Shown here: positions 45,274 through 57,292 of the stretch, piece by piece | Numbering within the stretch: position 1 is the first letter of the stretch | How the letters are laid out: the number at the start of each line of letters is the position of its first letter | Assembly (NCBI GenBank): GCA_001179505.1 | Contig: CDMY01000973.1 | Coordinates: 110,182-174,181 of the forward strand | Origin: Vitrella brassicaformis | Lineage: Eukaryota; Sar; Vitrellaceae | Direction of reading: 5' to 3' | DNA: 64,000 nt | Notes under the pieces: model-generated | Seen by the model: the letters and a program-made list of their open reading frames with translations, nothing else | The model's database searches: none | Told to the model about the DNA's origin: nothing | Translations under genes and position numbers: made by a program

Positions 45274-48011
45274 TCACTTTCCTGGCTCCTTGTAGCACTT
45301 GACCGTATCAGGCTTCCCGAATTTTCCACCACAGTCCGTGGATTTCAGACACTGACGGCTGCCATCCGTTTTTTCACAGCAGCTGAGAGACAGACGAACG
45401 CAGATGGAGAATGCGGCTCTTTTCATGTGGTGTCCCATTTGTCTATGTCCCTTACCAGATGCCCCGGTTCTCCCCGGCACATGGCCCCGCCTCGGGTTTG
45501 CCGCACTTGATCCCCTTTTCAGGAACCGCTGCCGCTGTCGCCGGCTTCAAAGGTGCCGTGGTCGCCGGGTTGGGCACAGCGGCGGGCTGTGAGCAGGAGC
45601 CTTTGGCGGCGCCGCAGGCTGCGGAGCAGGAGTTGGCTGTGGCGAAGGGGCCGCAGTTGGCTTCGGTGAAGCTGGCTGTGGCGAAGGAGTTGCCGGCGGC
45701 GTTGGTGCGGAAACCTTCACTGGTGCCTTCGTTTCTTGCTCTTCTTTTGATGGCGGCTTTTTCTCTTCTGGTGGCGGGTTGTCCTTTGAAGCTTCAAGGG
45801 CTCGCCGGTCACTCTCGGGGGTGGCGGCTGTCACCTTGTCTCCAGTGAAAGCCGATAATGTCAGATCGGTGATAAATGTCTCAATGGCGTCGCTGACATC
45901 CTTCCACGAGTCAGCATTTTGCAACGAGTCGATGACTGTATCTGACAGAAGGAAGCCATGACGTGTATCGAAGCTCATGTCACTTTCTTTCCTCCCGCAC
46001 CTTTCACAAAGCACCAGCTGTCCCCAATATAGTGTTTCTTTCTCCAATCGACCACTTCCTTGTCGGTCGCAGGGAACGGATAATGCGACCGGTTGAACGC
46101 CTGGATTTGCAGCCTATCCATCTTCTTTGCGTCATCCCTCGGAGTCACCACCTCGGTCAGTCGATCGCAGAAGAGCCGATCGACGTCGGCCCAGTCCTCC
46201 GAGTCAACCTTCTTACCGAGGGGTTTGGTTCGTCGGTAGTAGTGGATTGCGGCCGCGGCGTATTTGCCGATGGCGTCTCCCCAGACAGGTATGCAGATGC
46301 CGGGATAAAAGTCATCTGTCGTCACTTCAGCCGCTGCGCTTGCTTCCTTGCCAACTTCTTCCTTGTCTTGCTTCTCCTTCGAGCCTTCCTCAGACTTGGG
46401 CTGATCTTTGTCATCCTTGGCCGTCTCATCCGACGAGTCGCTCTTCTCACCCTTGTCTGGCTGGCCTGAATCATCTTTCTTGTCTGGGTGGTCTGGATTT
46501 GTTCTTCGTGGATGGTCAGATAATTCCAATTGAGCACTCGCTGGCTTGTTGGGTGTCCGATTCACCGGTGTCTCCACAGAAAAATTCATCGTTACTTGCT
46601 GCGTTTCATACTCCCGCGGCTTCTTCTCTGCTGAGCTCGGCTGACTAGTCCGCTGCGTGGTTGTGGCTGGCTGTATAGGCTGTGCTGGTGTTGTTCCACG
46701 AGTAGCAGCTGTGGCTGGCAGTGTCTTGAGCATAGCTGCGCTCTGGCTGGCCGTTGTTGCAGACGCCTGAGGAGGGACATTCTGTTGCTTTCTGCCGACA
46801 GCCTGCTGCCCAATCGTTGTTGGCTGCCCAGATGCTATCGGTGTACCTCCAGGAGCTGTAGGATTGGTCTTCATAGCTTTCGCATCCTTCAGTTGGCTTT
46901 TTGGGTTTTCTTGCTGCTCCTGAACTCCCTTTTCCTCTCCTGGAGGGGCCTCCTCAACGACCTTCCTTTTGCTGTACCACTCTTTCGTCTGGAATTCCTG
47001 CTCCCTCTCTCTGTTAAGGTCTTCAGCCTTTTTCTTTAAGTCGTCCATCTCAGCCTGAGAGTCGCTGCCGTCCGTCTCCTTCTGCCCCTCCTTCATGTCT
47101 CTTGCCTTGTCTTCTGCAGCGCGATAGTCTCCGACCTCTTTGGCGGCTTTCTTGGCTTTCTCTGGACCGTTGGCAATGGCGTCTTCGATTGCTTTCAAGA
47201 GCCCCTTCCTCTTGTGCTGTTTCAGGTACTTGCTGAGTGTGTCCTTTGGAACAGCTGCACAGATAGAGTAGTGGCCCTTCTCGGAGGGCTCTTTGCAGCT
47301 GTAGGTTTGGTCGATGAATGGCTCCGTAGTCCCCTTTTGGATGACGCACCAGCCGAAATGCTTGTCTTTCTGAGCAGAGGCCACCTTTGCGAAGTCCAGG
47401 CATTGAATGACAGTGATGATTGCCTTGTAAGGGTCCTTGGTGATGTCTTCCACTGGGGGCAGAGTGCAATTGAACTCGGGCTTTGTTTTCTCTTCTTCAG
47501 CCGCTTTCTCCTTGCTGTCGCTCGCTTTCTCTCCTTCAGTGCTCTCGCTTTCCTTCTTGTCCTCTCCCTCTTTTGAGCTTTCCTCAGGCGGCGTCTTGGT
47601 GGTGTCCTCCTTGGTGTCATCCGTCTCGTGGCTCTTCGTTTCCTCAGCTTTCGCTGGCGCCTCATCCGTCTCCGATGAGGCGCCCTTTCCGGGCTCCTCC
47701 TTTGGTGTTTCCTTCGTGTCCTCAGCAGGCGCTTCCGTTGTGTCCTTGTCTCCATTTTTCGGCGCCTCGCTGAGCTGAATCATCGTTGCCGGTGTCTCTG
47801 ATGGCCAGTGACGGAATGCCACAACTGCAGTGATTGAAAGGAAAGCACGATTTCGTGTGATGGTATGTACGGGAGCGGACCTTGCAGAAAGGAAGCCGTT
47901 GAACGCTTCAATCGTTGCCTTTGCAGTGAGTCGTGCAGTTTGCCGAGATGAATCCTGACACCTGGGAGCGGAATGCACACGGCGTCGTCTCTTCCTTCCA
48001 AACCGACACAC
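45274..48011 (-). CDS. Low-complexity, cysteine-containing repeat-rich protein (model uncertain)
   Basis: A large minus-strand frame (48011-46001) encodes Lys/Glu-rich low-complexity sequence interrupted by two Cys-bearing blocks: FNCTLPPVEDITKDPYKAI through HFGWCVIQKG and HYSICAAVP, and, near the end, YPGICIPVWGDAIGKYAAA through LFCDRLTE and SWCFVK. The two blocks look like diverged copies of one module. A 59-nt intron (46000-45942, gt...ctgtcag) joins CFVK to DTVIDSLQNADSW in frame, giving a third block. A Pro-rich stretch (PSPQPASPKP) follows, then a Cys-rich end: IKCGKPEAGPCAGENRG, an intron, and CCEKTDGSRQCLKSTDC to the TGA at 45274. One more intron or a frame shift is needed near 45550-45720. 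The N-terminus is uncertain (48011 is the furthest ATG) and no clear signal peptide was identified. Family unknown. Confidence 0.65.
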
Positions 48012-48335
48012 GCTTGTGAGGAAGTACCTCTGCGAAGGCGATACGTGTCAGCCTCATCAGCAGGCGTGGCATGATGACTCCTCCTGCAAAGAGAAACGGT
48101 GGGACGAAACGGAACTTCAAGAGCCATTGCCTCCTCGTCAGTCCTACATTTGCCAAGACCTTTGCAAGGGGGGCAGGGCTCTTCGGTTTTGGACGAATGA
48201 AAGCATGAAGAGGACCATCAGAAGGCAGGATGCTCTCATCGCATTGATTTGTGGTGGGGGGCCGCGTGAAACTGATTGCGCGCTCAAGTCACGATCGGGA
48301 AAGATCTGCGCGAGGCGAGATCTCGCAACGTGCCA
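48012..48335. other. Divergent promoter region, Cys-rich gene / MDR gene
   Basis: About 320 bp. It may include an upstream exon of the Cys-rich gene, since ATGs on the minus strand continue to 48156. A small palindrome (cgagatctcg) lies at about 48316-48325, close to the MDR start. No exact TWAGCTCGCA copy. Confidence 0.4.
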
Positions 48336-49689
48336 ATGAGTCGTGGCGATGAATGCATTCCCTCTACGATGTGCGCACAAGTGCTCGTCGGCCACGGCGG
48401 CGCTGACAAACTGGTTTTCCACGACGACTGGCCAACACCTCGACCGAAATCAGATGAAGTGCTCATCAAGGTCGGCGCATGTGGGCTGAACCCGACTGAC
48501 ATCAACACGCGGACGGCGTGGTACTCCAAGAAGGTCAAGGAGGGGCTGACCACCGATGGCGGCAGAGGCGGTTTCGGTGCCGCGGATGCACAAGACGCCA
48601 GCTGGAGGGGCCTGTCCATCAATTTCCCGCGAATACAGGTCAGCACACACGAACACGGGGTGGCGCACGTGCAACAGCAGCATGCAGTGAATGGATGTGT
48701 CTTCAGGGAGCAGATGTCGTCGGCCGTGTCGTCGCCGTCGGCTCGTCCGTGCCGCCATCCCGCCTCAACGAGCGCGTGTTGGTCGACCCATGGATCAAGA
48801 CGCATCCAGAGGACCCTACGCAATGTGAGTATCTCGGATCTGAGTGCGATGGCGGAGCTTGTGAGTACACCGCTGTGCCATCGACACACGCACTCGCCAT
48901 CGACAGTGACCTGACTGATAGCGAGCTGGCGACTTTCCCCTGCACTCTTCATACGGCGGAGACGCTCGCGCTGCGGCTGGATGTGCAGCCTGGCGAGACC
49001 GTGGTCATCTCGGGCGCCTCAGGTAGGTCAGCCAGTGCACAGACATACGCTACTCGAACCACTGTTACATGGTGCGCTGGTTTGCGTCTGTTCTGCTATG
49101 CAGGGGGTGTCGGCAGTGCGGCCGTCCAGCTCTGCCATGTGCGCGGCGCCCGCGTGATCGCCATCGCCTCAAAGAGCAAGCACGACTTGGTCAGGTCCCT
49201 GGGAGCAGCTGCCGTGGTCGACCGCAACCAGCCACAGCTGGCGGCTGCCATCCTCAAAGCCGCCTCCAATCAGCCGATCGATGCCGCAATCGACGTCGTC
49301 GGTGGGACACTTTTCCCCCACCTGCTCGAGGTGCTGCGCAGGGGCGGCCGATACGCAGCCAGCGGTGCCATTGCTGGTCCGATCTGTGAGATGGACCTGC
49401 GGTCGCTATACCTCAAGGTGACTGGGGGGAAGGGGCTAACATGACTGGGGGGTGAAGATGGACTGATTGCGAGTGCATCTTTTTTTTCCTGCAGGATTTG
49501 CGCTTGCTGGGCGCGACGGTCACTCCTGTGGGGACGATGAGGCGGCTGGTGAAGCTGATAGAGGAGAGGAGGGTGCGGCCTGTGCTTGCCAAGACATTCC
49601 CTTTGCGGCAGCTGCGTGAAGCCCAGGAGATGCTGATGGAGAAGAAGCATGTCGGCAACATTGTGGTGACCATGGAGGAGGAGGAGTGA
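48336..49689 (+). CDS. Medium-chain dehydrogenase/reductase, quinone-oxidoreductase-like
   Basis: An NADPH-type MDR of the quinone oxidoreductase/zinc-independent ADH group. Four exons join cleanly: 48336-48638, 48707-49022, 49104-49417, 49495-49689. The N-terminal GroES-like fold has WPTPRPKSDEVLIKV, GACGLNPTDINT and, after the first intron, GADVVGRVVAVGSSV. The cofactor site is VISGASGGVGSAAVQL, split by the second intron at the glycine loop. KTFPLRQLREAQEM, then KHVGNIVV, is the standard C-terminal block. A segment of about 25 residues after NTRTAWYSKK and the Cys-bearing stretch QCEYLGSECDGGACEY resemble zinc-ADH lobes, though a full structural-zinc set is not obvious. The substrate is unknown. 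Start at ATG 48336 or 48369. Confidence 0.92.
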
Positions 49690-50190
49690 GTGAGAGTGAC
49701 CAAGGGGCGCCTCTTTTTGCGCCGGGGCGTTCTTGGCCCTTGCCTGTTGCATGCGTGTAAGCTGCAGAGTAACTGTCCTCTGCCTTTTTTTCACCTGAGT
49801 GCGCTATGTGGCCATGAGTGGATAGCCTGCTCGCTATTTGGGTCGTCGCGACTTCGTGTCAGCTGGTGTCGAGCCTGACATGAGACCGTGACGACTGGTG
49901 GGTGAGCAGACGAACACTGTTGGTTCAACGGGAACTGCATCGAGATCGATTGGGACATTTATCGGTGTGTTGCATGATCCACGCATGAAGGGTGAAGGTG
50001 TCTCATGAGGGTGTCTGTATATCTTGGAGCCATCAAGATACTGCGGGGCACACCACACAGTAATACTGACTAGCGTCTAGGGGCAGCAGCAGCAGCAGCA
50101 GCAGCTGGCAGCTAGCAGCTACAGTACAAATCCTCCCTCCCCCCTCCCCACCTCACACCCACACCCCCACACACCCACTCCACCATCCAG
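49690..50190. other. Convergent intergenic region
   Basis: About 500 bp with a (CAG)n run near 50085-50103. No coding potential beyond the flanking genes; presumed 3' UTRs. Confidence 0.45.
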
Positions 50191-53100
50191 TCATGCGAAC
50201 ACCCCCGGCCCTCCCCTGCCTCTGGGCGACACACCATCAGGCACACACCGCCCCTCCCATGGCAGCGGCCGGCCGATCGGCGGGCCCCTCTCCACATCCT
50301 TCAACCCCACAGGGACTCTCGCCTTCCTCGGTGACCGGCCCCCGTTAGTGAGAGAGTACATCCCAAGCGGATCGCTCTGCCGCCTCGGAGAAGACATGCT
50401 CGTCCCGGGGCGGGTCCGCGGCGAGACGGGCTGAGGGTGGTAGGACGGTCTGTGGCTCCCTTCTGCTGTCTTCGGGCGAGCCGATCGCCGGACGGCCGCG
50501 AGAGGGACGAAGAGCGGCGGCCAGGGTGGTCTGGGGGGTGGGGCTGGCTTGGCCAGAGGGCCGTCGATCGACGCAGCCGAGACGCCATAGGCCTTACGGC
50601 ACTGGGCGGCCAGAGAGGGGAGTGCCACGGCCGTGGATGGGGCGTTGTCCTGGGGAAGGATGATTGGCAGGGGCTCGCGATATCGCACAGCTGGTCGGTC
50701 AGGCTCACTTGTGTCGGTGGCCATAGTGTCCCTAGTGTCTTGGACAGACAGGCTCGGCTGACTTGGCTGACCCTGCTGACGGTCGACAGAGTGATGGTCC
50801 TTGGCAGAAGGGCCGACCGGGGCTGCTGCTGCTGCTGCTATTGCTGGTTCTTGTCGTTGCTTGATGATGGGTGTGTCGTCTTCACGAGTGTCGCTATTCA
50901 CACGGGGGGTAGGGGCAGGGGTGGGGGCGGAAGGTCCCTCTCCATCCGCCGTCAGGGGGTGACGCAGCTCTTCCAGGGCCAGTGTAGGTGCCGCAGGGAC
51001 CGCAGCCACACCTTCCTTGACGCTCCCTCTGGGGCTGCGAATCGCACCCACACGCGTCAGGAGGTCCTTCATCTTGCTCTCCTTCTCCGCCCGGTCCCTC
51101 TCCCGCGCCCTCTCCCTCTCCCGTTGCTTCTCCCTCTCACGCGCACGACCGCTCTCGCCCCTTTGCAGGTAGGCCACACGCGGCAACGGGCTCCTCACCC
51201 CCCCGTCCGATGCAGCCGATGCACGCCGCCTGGCTCGCATGGCGTAGCTCGGCTCCTGGCAGTATGGTGAGGTTGCGAGGGATTTGGCGATTGATCCACC
51301 GCTGATGTCGCGCCGCATGAGCTGGGGGGACTGGGAGGGCGGGGAGAGGCCGGACGAGGTGTGCCTGACGGGGTGGTGGCGGGGCGAGGGGGGCAGAACC
51401 GTCAGGGCACGACGGTACCTGCACCAACACAAAACAACAACAACAACAACACAGAGAGATCCCACCCATCTAAGTACTCTAATTGGTCCCTTCTCTCATT
51501 CCCACGGCTCACCGCTCGACGGTGCGTCGTGCCCGTTCGATTCTGTCGTCACTGGTTGGGAAGCTGGGAGACGAGAGCCGATCGTGCAAGGGGGAGGGAG
51601 GGGGCGGGACTGGACACGACGGCCGCAGGGGCGAGGGTGGGCTGGCCACCCTCTCCCTCGGGGCAGGGGACCGGGGTGCCTGTGGTGGCTGTGGCTGTGA
51701 TGGTGAGGGCGCTAGCCGGGGGGAGAGGTCGAATGGCGGCCGTGGTGGTGGGCAGCGTGGCTGCACTGGTGGGTGCGGACTCGTCCCAAAGAGAACTGAA
51801 TACACACACCGCACACACAGACAGACAGACAGAGGGCAGACAGGGGGATGATGGGCTTTAAAGGCGGTTGCGTGTGCAGTAAAGGCGGTTGCGAGTGTTT
51901 GTGCGTGTGTGTGTGTGTGTGTTTGTGTGTGTGTGCTGGCTGGTGTCCGTCTGGCTGGTTGGCCAGTTGTGTTCGTACGAGTGAGTGGTGCTGCCTGTCT
52001 CCTGTCTGGTTGCCTTGTCTGTATGTCTGTCTGTCTGTCTGTTCTACTCTACCTCTCGGTGTGGTCGTTCGCATCAGTCTGCTGTCGGCCAGGTCGCCCT
52101 ATCACTGAACCATACCATGCATTCAGCCAGCCAGCCAGCCGGTCAGAGACACCTCAGTCATCACCCCCTCTCTCCCTCGTGTGCACAGCACGAGTGTGGG
52201 TGTCTGTGTGTGTGAGTGCTGCCCTGCCTCTCTTGTGTTTATTGGCTTACTGAGGTGTGGCGCGGCGATGTAGGTGCTGGACCGGTCGATTCTCTGCCCC
52301 TGGTGGAGCAACTCAAAACCGCCGGTGTCGATTTCACGACGCTAAACACGACACAGCACACAGACAAATGGCAATGGCTGGCTGGCTGGCTGGATGGATG
52401 GATGGGCTCTTGTTCCGTTCCTCTCGCTCACTTGGTGTGGCGGCGCGTCAGCCCAATCGACCACGACCTGAGTGAGGTGAGTGAGACCAGCCACACACAC
52501 AAGGGAAGGGGACGTCATGTCATGTGGATGCCATCCATCTACAGCTGGCTGCAAGAAAGACCTTGATGAGGTCGTGGAGGCACTTGCGTACTAAATACTC
52601 GGTCGTGGGCTGCACTCACTCACAGCCGGGGGAGGAAGCAGGCAACAGTGCAGACACACAGACACAGACACAGATAAAGCTGCCCTCGCTTTCNNNNNNN
52701 NNNNNNNNNNNNNNNNNNNNNNNNNNNNNNNNNNNNNNNNNNNNNNNNNNNNNNNNNNNNNNNNNNNNNNNNNNNNNNNNNNNNNNNNNNNNNNNNNNNN
52801 NNNNNNNNNNNNNNNNNNNNNNNNNNNNNNNNNNNNNNNNNNNNNNNNNNNNNNNNNNNNNNNNNNNNNNNNNNNNNNNNNNNNNNNNNNNNNNNNNNNN
52901 NNNNNNNNNNNNNNNNNNNNNNNNNNNNNNNNNNNNNNNNNNNNNNNNNNNNNNNNNNNNNNNNNNNNNNNNNNNNNNNNNNNNNNNNNNNNNTTCCCCC
53001 CCCCCCCCCTCTCTCTGCGCACCGTGGTATAGTCCAGATCAGGGCAGGAGTTCACTTCCAGCAGCCACACGTTGAACCCCTCGTCCACCTGCAAGCAACA

Positions 53101-56100
53101 CAAAGCAACACACACACAACAACCGTCTGTCTCTCTTGTCCGTGCAGTGAGTGCGACGACTGCGCCTGTGCAACCGCCCGCTGACCATACCATAAAGTCG
53201 TAGCCGAAGATCTCGTGGCTGTTGCGCCTGTTCTCGATGGCCTGCTGCACGCACTGCAGTGAGGCGCGGACGATGCGGCGAATGGCTGGCTGCACAGATT
53301 CGCCCCAAACGTCACGCCCAAATGCGTCCTGACACACACCACACGGGGAGAGAGACGGCATATAGCATGTGTGTGTGTGTGTTGTCGGTGTGTGGAATGC
53401 ACCAGTAGGTAGCTCTTGAACTCATCAGAGCTCCACATGTTGCCCTGAAGACACATGAGTGGATGGATGGATGGGTGGCTTTCCCTGTGTGTGTGTGCAG
53501 AAGGATACCTCACCTCGATCTCTGTGCTGTAGAACTGGGCGGAGTTCTTGGAGATCGAGTAGTTGGTCAGGTGCTTGAAACTGCAACGAGGCACAACACA
53601 GGACAACACATGATGTGGGTGGACATCGATCTGCGTCAGCTCCTGCCTGTGTCCGAAGGTACCGGCTTACCGGTTCTCGATAGAGAAAAGATCGAAGTCC
53701 TCGACGCTGAACCGCACGTAAGCGTCACGGTAGAACCACACTGCACACATGCCATCATATTCAACACACACACACACACACAGACACACACAGGCAGAGG
53801 ACATTTGTGTGTGGGACGGACAAGGCGTGCGCACCGGTGAGAGGGTTCCAATCGGTGACGACGACCCACTGGCGGATGTCAAACTTCTTGCGCTTGATGA
53901 TCAGCGGACGCTCGATGTACTTCTGGGTGATCCACTGACACATGACGCAACACCACACAACACAAGACAGCATATGCACCTCCCATGTGTGTGTGTGTGT
54001 GTGTGTGTGTGATGGTTCACCAGTGAGCCTTCCTTGCGCGTGGCAAAGTCGGCAATCGCATCTGGAAGGCGCCCGCCCATCCATCCATCCATCCATCCAC
54101 TCACGGCCGCCCTGTCGCCTCTGTGGTGTGTGTGCCTGTGCGTGTGTGTGTGCGCGTGTGTGTCGTTCGTGTGTTGCTTACTGAGGTGTCTGTAGAGCTC
54201 CACCCCCCTGCCCCGCGACTTGGACGCAGGCTTGACGATCCACGTGTTGCTCACGCCGTTGAGGTACTTCTGACAAGCGTGACTCGACTCGAGCGCACGC
54301 AGCACCACACACGCCTACACACACACACGCCATCCACTTCTGCTGTAGGTCATCCCTCTCGCGCCGCACCTCTTTGGCGATTTGCAGCTCCTCGTCTCTT
54401 TCCGCCACCTCGGCGAGCGGCACTTTGCTGTCGGGAGGAGATAACGCACTCACGCCATTAGTAGTAGTCAGGGTGCTGCCGTGGCCGTGGTGGTCCCCCT
54501 GGTGTTGTGGGTGCCATTCGAAGAGCCAGTGGAGTGCGTGCGGGTCCTGCAGGGCCCAGTTGATGTCCCAGTAGGGCGACAGGTCCACCTGACGTGATGT
54601 GTCATGCCATGCAGGGTGAGGGTGAGCTGGGAGGTTGGGTGAGGGAGTTGGGGGATTCTCTCTCTCTCTCTCTCTTTTCACCTGTGAGATCTGTGCCCAC
54701 TCATCGTCCGTTGCGACAGCCTCGTTCGAGTAGCCATCCTGACCAGACAAGACCAGAAACACACACACACACCGACTGTGGCTGGCAGGCTGGCATGGCT
54801 GTGCTGGCTGGCGGACCCACCTACCGGGCGATCGATGTCTTCGTCTGGGTTCTTGGCCGCCTCTCGCTGGCACACCCTCAGCGCACTCTTGACCACCTCC
54901 ACAGGTATCTGTGCAGCCCATTCAAGCGCACACACAACGCCGTGCAGTGGTGCACCCCGGCGGACGGACCTTTTGCAGCTGCTGCAGCTTGAGCGAGACG
55001 GCCGTGTCATTTGGCGTGGGCGAGGGCGTGGGCGGGGTCTTTGTCGACGTCTCGCCATTGGTGGTGGTGGCGTCATCGCCGCCGCTGCTGGTGCTGGTGG
55101 CTCCCACGCCGTTGGGGGTCTCCTCCTGTCCATCTGCCGGCTGCTGCTGCTGTTCTTCTGCTTCTTCTTGTGACGATTGTGGTGAGGCCGCCCTGTGCAA
55201 GTGTGTGAAGTAGAGGCGGTAGAGGAACAGCTGCAGAATGGCGTGCGCTTGCAGCAGCTGCGGTGCAGGGAGGGAGGAGAATGCAAGGAGGTACGTATGG
55301 TTCGCTCACAGACGTGGATGGATTTAAGGGATCTCGCTGACCTTGAATTGCTGTGTGAAGGCCTCGACGTCGCTCGGGTCGTCCAAGTCGTAACACCTGT
55401 GTGGCCACACACACACACACACACACAGACACAGAGAGAGAGAGAGAGATGTGCAAGGGTGTGAAGGGGTGGACTGGCTGGGCTGGCTAACCCACCTTGG
55501 GAAGATGGCATCGATGTCGATGTCTTCCGCAAAGCGCAGATTGTTGCGCAGATTGTGCAGCAAACCAACCTGACACCCCAAATTCCTTGGGGGTGTGTGT
55601 GTGTGTGTGTGTGTGTGCATGAGCGCATCCTTCCCTCTGTGTGACCTTTGTGGTGAGCTCTGCGCTTCTGAGGAAGTGGTTGACCTTCTGGTGCTCCAAC
55701 AGGGTCAGCCGCTCGCTCGGCCAACCTGCACCCACACATCACTCACACACGCACACACGTCATTCGCCGATTCCGCGCCCAGACGGACCCACATACTTAC
55801 CTTGTTTCGGGTAGACAAGCTGCCTGGGCGACCTCGGCGACCTGGGCGAGTTGGCCCTCGGCTGGTGTATGTTGAGGACGTCGCGGCCGGACGCAATCCA
55901 CCGGAGGTCGAAGAAGGCGCTGCTCTTGTCGGGGTTCTCCACCCACCCTGGCAACACACACACACACACAGCAGAGATGGAGTAATGGCGCGTGTGCCAT
56001 GTGGCTGAGTGGGGGGGAAGGGGGGGTGGGGGGTGGAGGGGGCGACCTCTTTCTACGAGTGCCTCTCGAATGGCGGGGAAACTGCCGCTGATGATGAACA

Positions 56101-56936
56101 CCTTTTGGTCCGGCTCCACGCCCTTGAGCGACTTCCACTGGGCGAAATCGCTCCACCAATCTGCACACACACAGACACGACCAAACACGTGGACACTTCA
56201 CGGGCACCCTCCCTCCCTTGTTGTGTACCCGACACGAATGCGGTCGACAGGTGCCTGCTCATGCAGGGCGGAGGCGTGGCGCTCCGCAACGGACTCACAC
56301 CGTCTGCAAACACACACACACACACACATACACGGATGGTTCCTACCCGACCGCATGCACCCTTCCGTCCGGTTCTCACCAGCCAACGATCGCCTGGCGC
56401 TCATGGCACCGTTGCTGCCCGTCCTGAGGGCACTCCGGGGCGACGGCGATGGCGATGGCGACCCCGTTCCGACCGGTAGCCGAGGCAGCACGCTGCCGCG
56501 CTGGTGGTCGTAGGGGCTGGCCTCCCTGCCATTGGCCCTCTGCCTCTCCCGCCGTGGGTTGACCAGCGGGGGAGGGCGTCTTCTCGGCCCGGGCGTCGCG
56601 CTGCAGCTGCGCTCCAGCCTGCATGACCAACCAACCAACCAACCAGCCACACGAAAAAACCACATGCACAAGCACATGCAGATGCATGTGAAGGGCGAGG
56701 CGGGTGGGGCTCCTGAAGTAGTCTGACCTGTTGGCGGGCGCCTCCTCAGGGTCATCCCAGAAGGACGGCAGCACCGCGTTGGACCCGCGAAGCCGCTGCT
56801 TGTCCCTCAGCGCCTTGAGCATCTCGATGTTACGCTGGTGCTGCTGCTGGTCGTCCTCCTCTGCAGCCGCGGGCTGGCCGCCCAGGGAGGCCAGAGGCAG
56901 CCGAGGGATCAGCACGTTGGACCCGTTCGCGGCCAT
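50191..56936 (-). CDS. TTLL3-like: Tubulin-tyrosine-ligase-like protein, TTLL3/glycylase type
   Basis: An ATP-grasp ligase that adds amino acids to tubulin; the sequence fits the TTLL3/8 glycylase group. More than 18 minus-strand exons from [13 protein letters not shown] (56936) to TGA 50191. The N-terminal region has [19 protein letters not shown] and [16 protein letters not shown], then [19 protein letters not shown]. The catalytic core spells [80 protein letters not shown] and [15 protein letters not shown], retaining the ATP- and Mg-binding residues including the final Glu-x-Asn. After the assembly gap, [29 protein letters not shown] and the [10 protein letters not shown] block finish the domain. 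The last ~520 residues are Pro/Arg/Ser-rich and disordered with an Arg-Glu repeat ([17 protein letters not shown]). Known family members act in cilia and flagella. Confidence 0.9.
52694..52993. other. Assembly gap (300 N)
   Basis: An exactly 300-base run of N. It falls inside one TTLL3-like intron: the upstream exon ends GACTATACCACG|gtgcgc and the downstream exon opens after gagtgcag with CCCACGACC, both in phase 0, so the coding frame continues across it. The flank is a poly-C/CT tract (minus strand poly-G), likely the cause of the gap. Confidence 0.95.
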
Positions 56937-57059
56937 CCTGCAGGCCGTGAGCGTGCCGAACTTAAGAATCGATTTCTTTTCTTTGTCTGGAAGCAGGAGC
57001 TGCTGAAACGCTGAGGGGAAGGGGAGGGGGAGGGAGGGGAGAGTTTGTTGGGGGCACTT

Positions 57060-57083
57060 CTAAGCTCGCAAAGATTGCGAGCT
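57060..57083. promoter_or_regulatory. TWAGCTCGCA promoter element (copy 4, inverted pair)
   Basis: CTAAGCTCGCA at 57060-57070 is followed after three bases by its inverted core. The 9-bp arms agctcgcaa (57063-57071) and ttgcgagct (57075-57083) flank aga. It is about 125 bp from the TTLL3-like start and 210 bp from the RING start. Confidence 0.55.
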
Positions 57084-57120
57084 GCCGGTAGGAAATCCAG
57101 CCGGCCGTGATGGGAAGGAT

Positions 57121-57181
57121 GTGACGGCTTCCAAGTGGCTATGAGCTGGAAGGAAGGTCATAGCCACTTGGAAGCCGTGAC
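57121..57181. repeat. 24-bp inverted repeat (hairpin) with one mismatch, 13-nt loop
   Basis: Arm 1 (57121-57144) contains acggcttccaagtggctatg; arm 2 (57158-57181) is its reverse complement. The inner 21 bp are perfect and one mismatch is third from the outer end. The loop is gctggaaggaagg (57145-57157). It lies 112 bp before the RING gene ATG. Confidence 0.85.
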
Positions 57182-57292
57182 CTCGGCTACGCAGCCCCCG
57201 GGCGCGGCTCGCGGACGGCTGTCAGTCTAGGCTGTCAGCGTGCGGCTACGCCGCATTCGTCGACTAGATCATCTCTTAGATCCAAGACGGCC

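Larger units (their letters stand above)
56937..57292. other. Divergent promoter region, TTLL3-like / RING gene, with two hairpins
   Basis: A 356-bp promoter. It carries an inverted pair of the AGCTCGCA core (57063-57083) and a separate long inverted repeat (57121-57181), listed individually. A purine-rich (ggga)n tract is at about 57011-57041. Confidence 0.6.
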
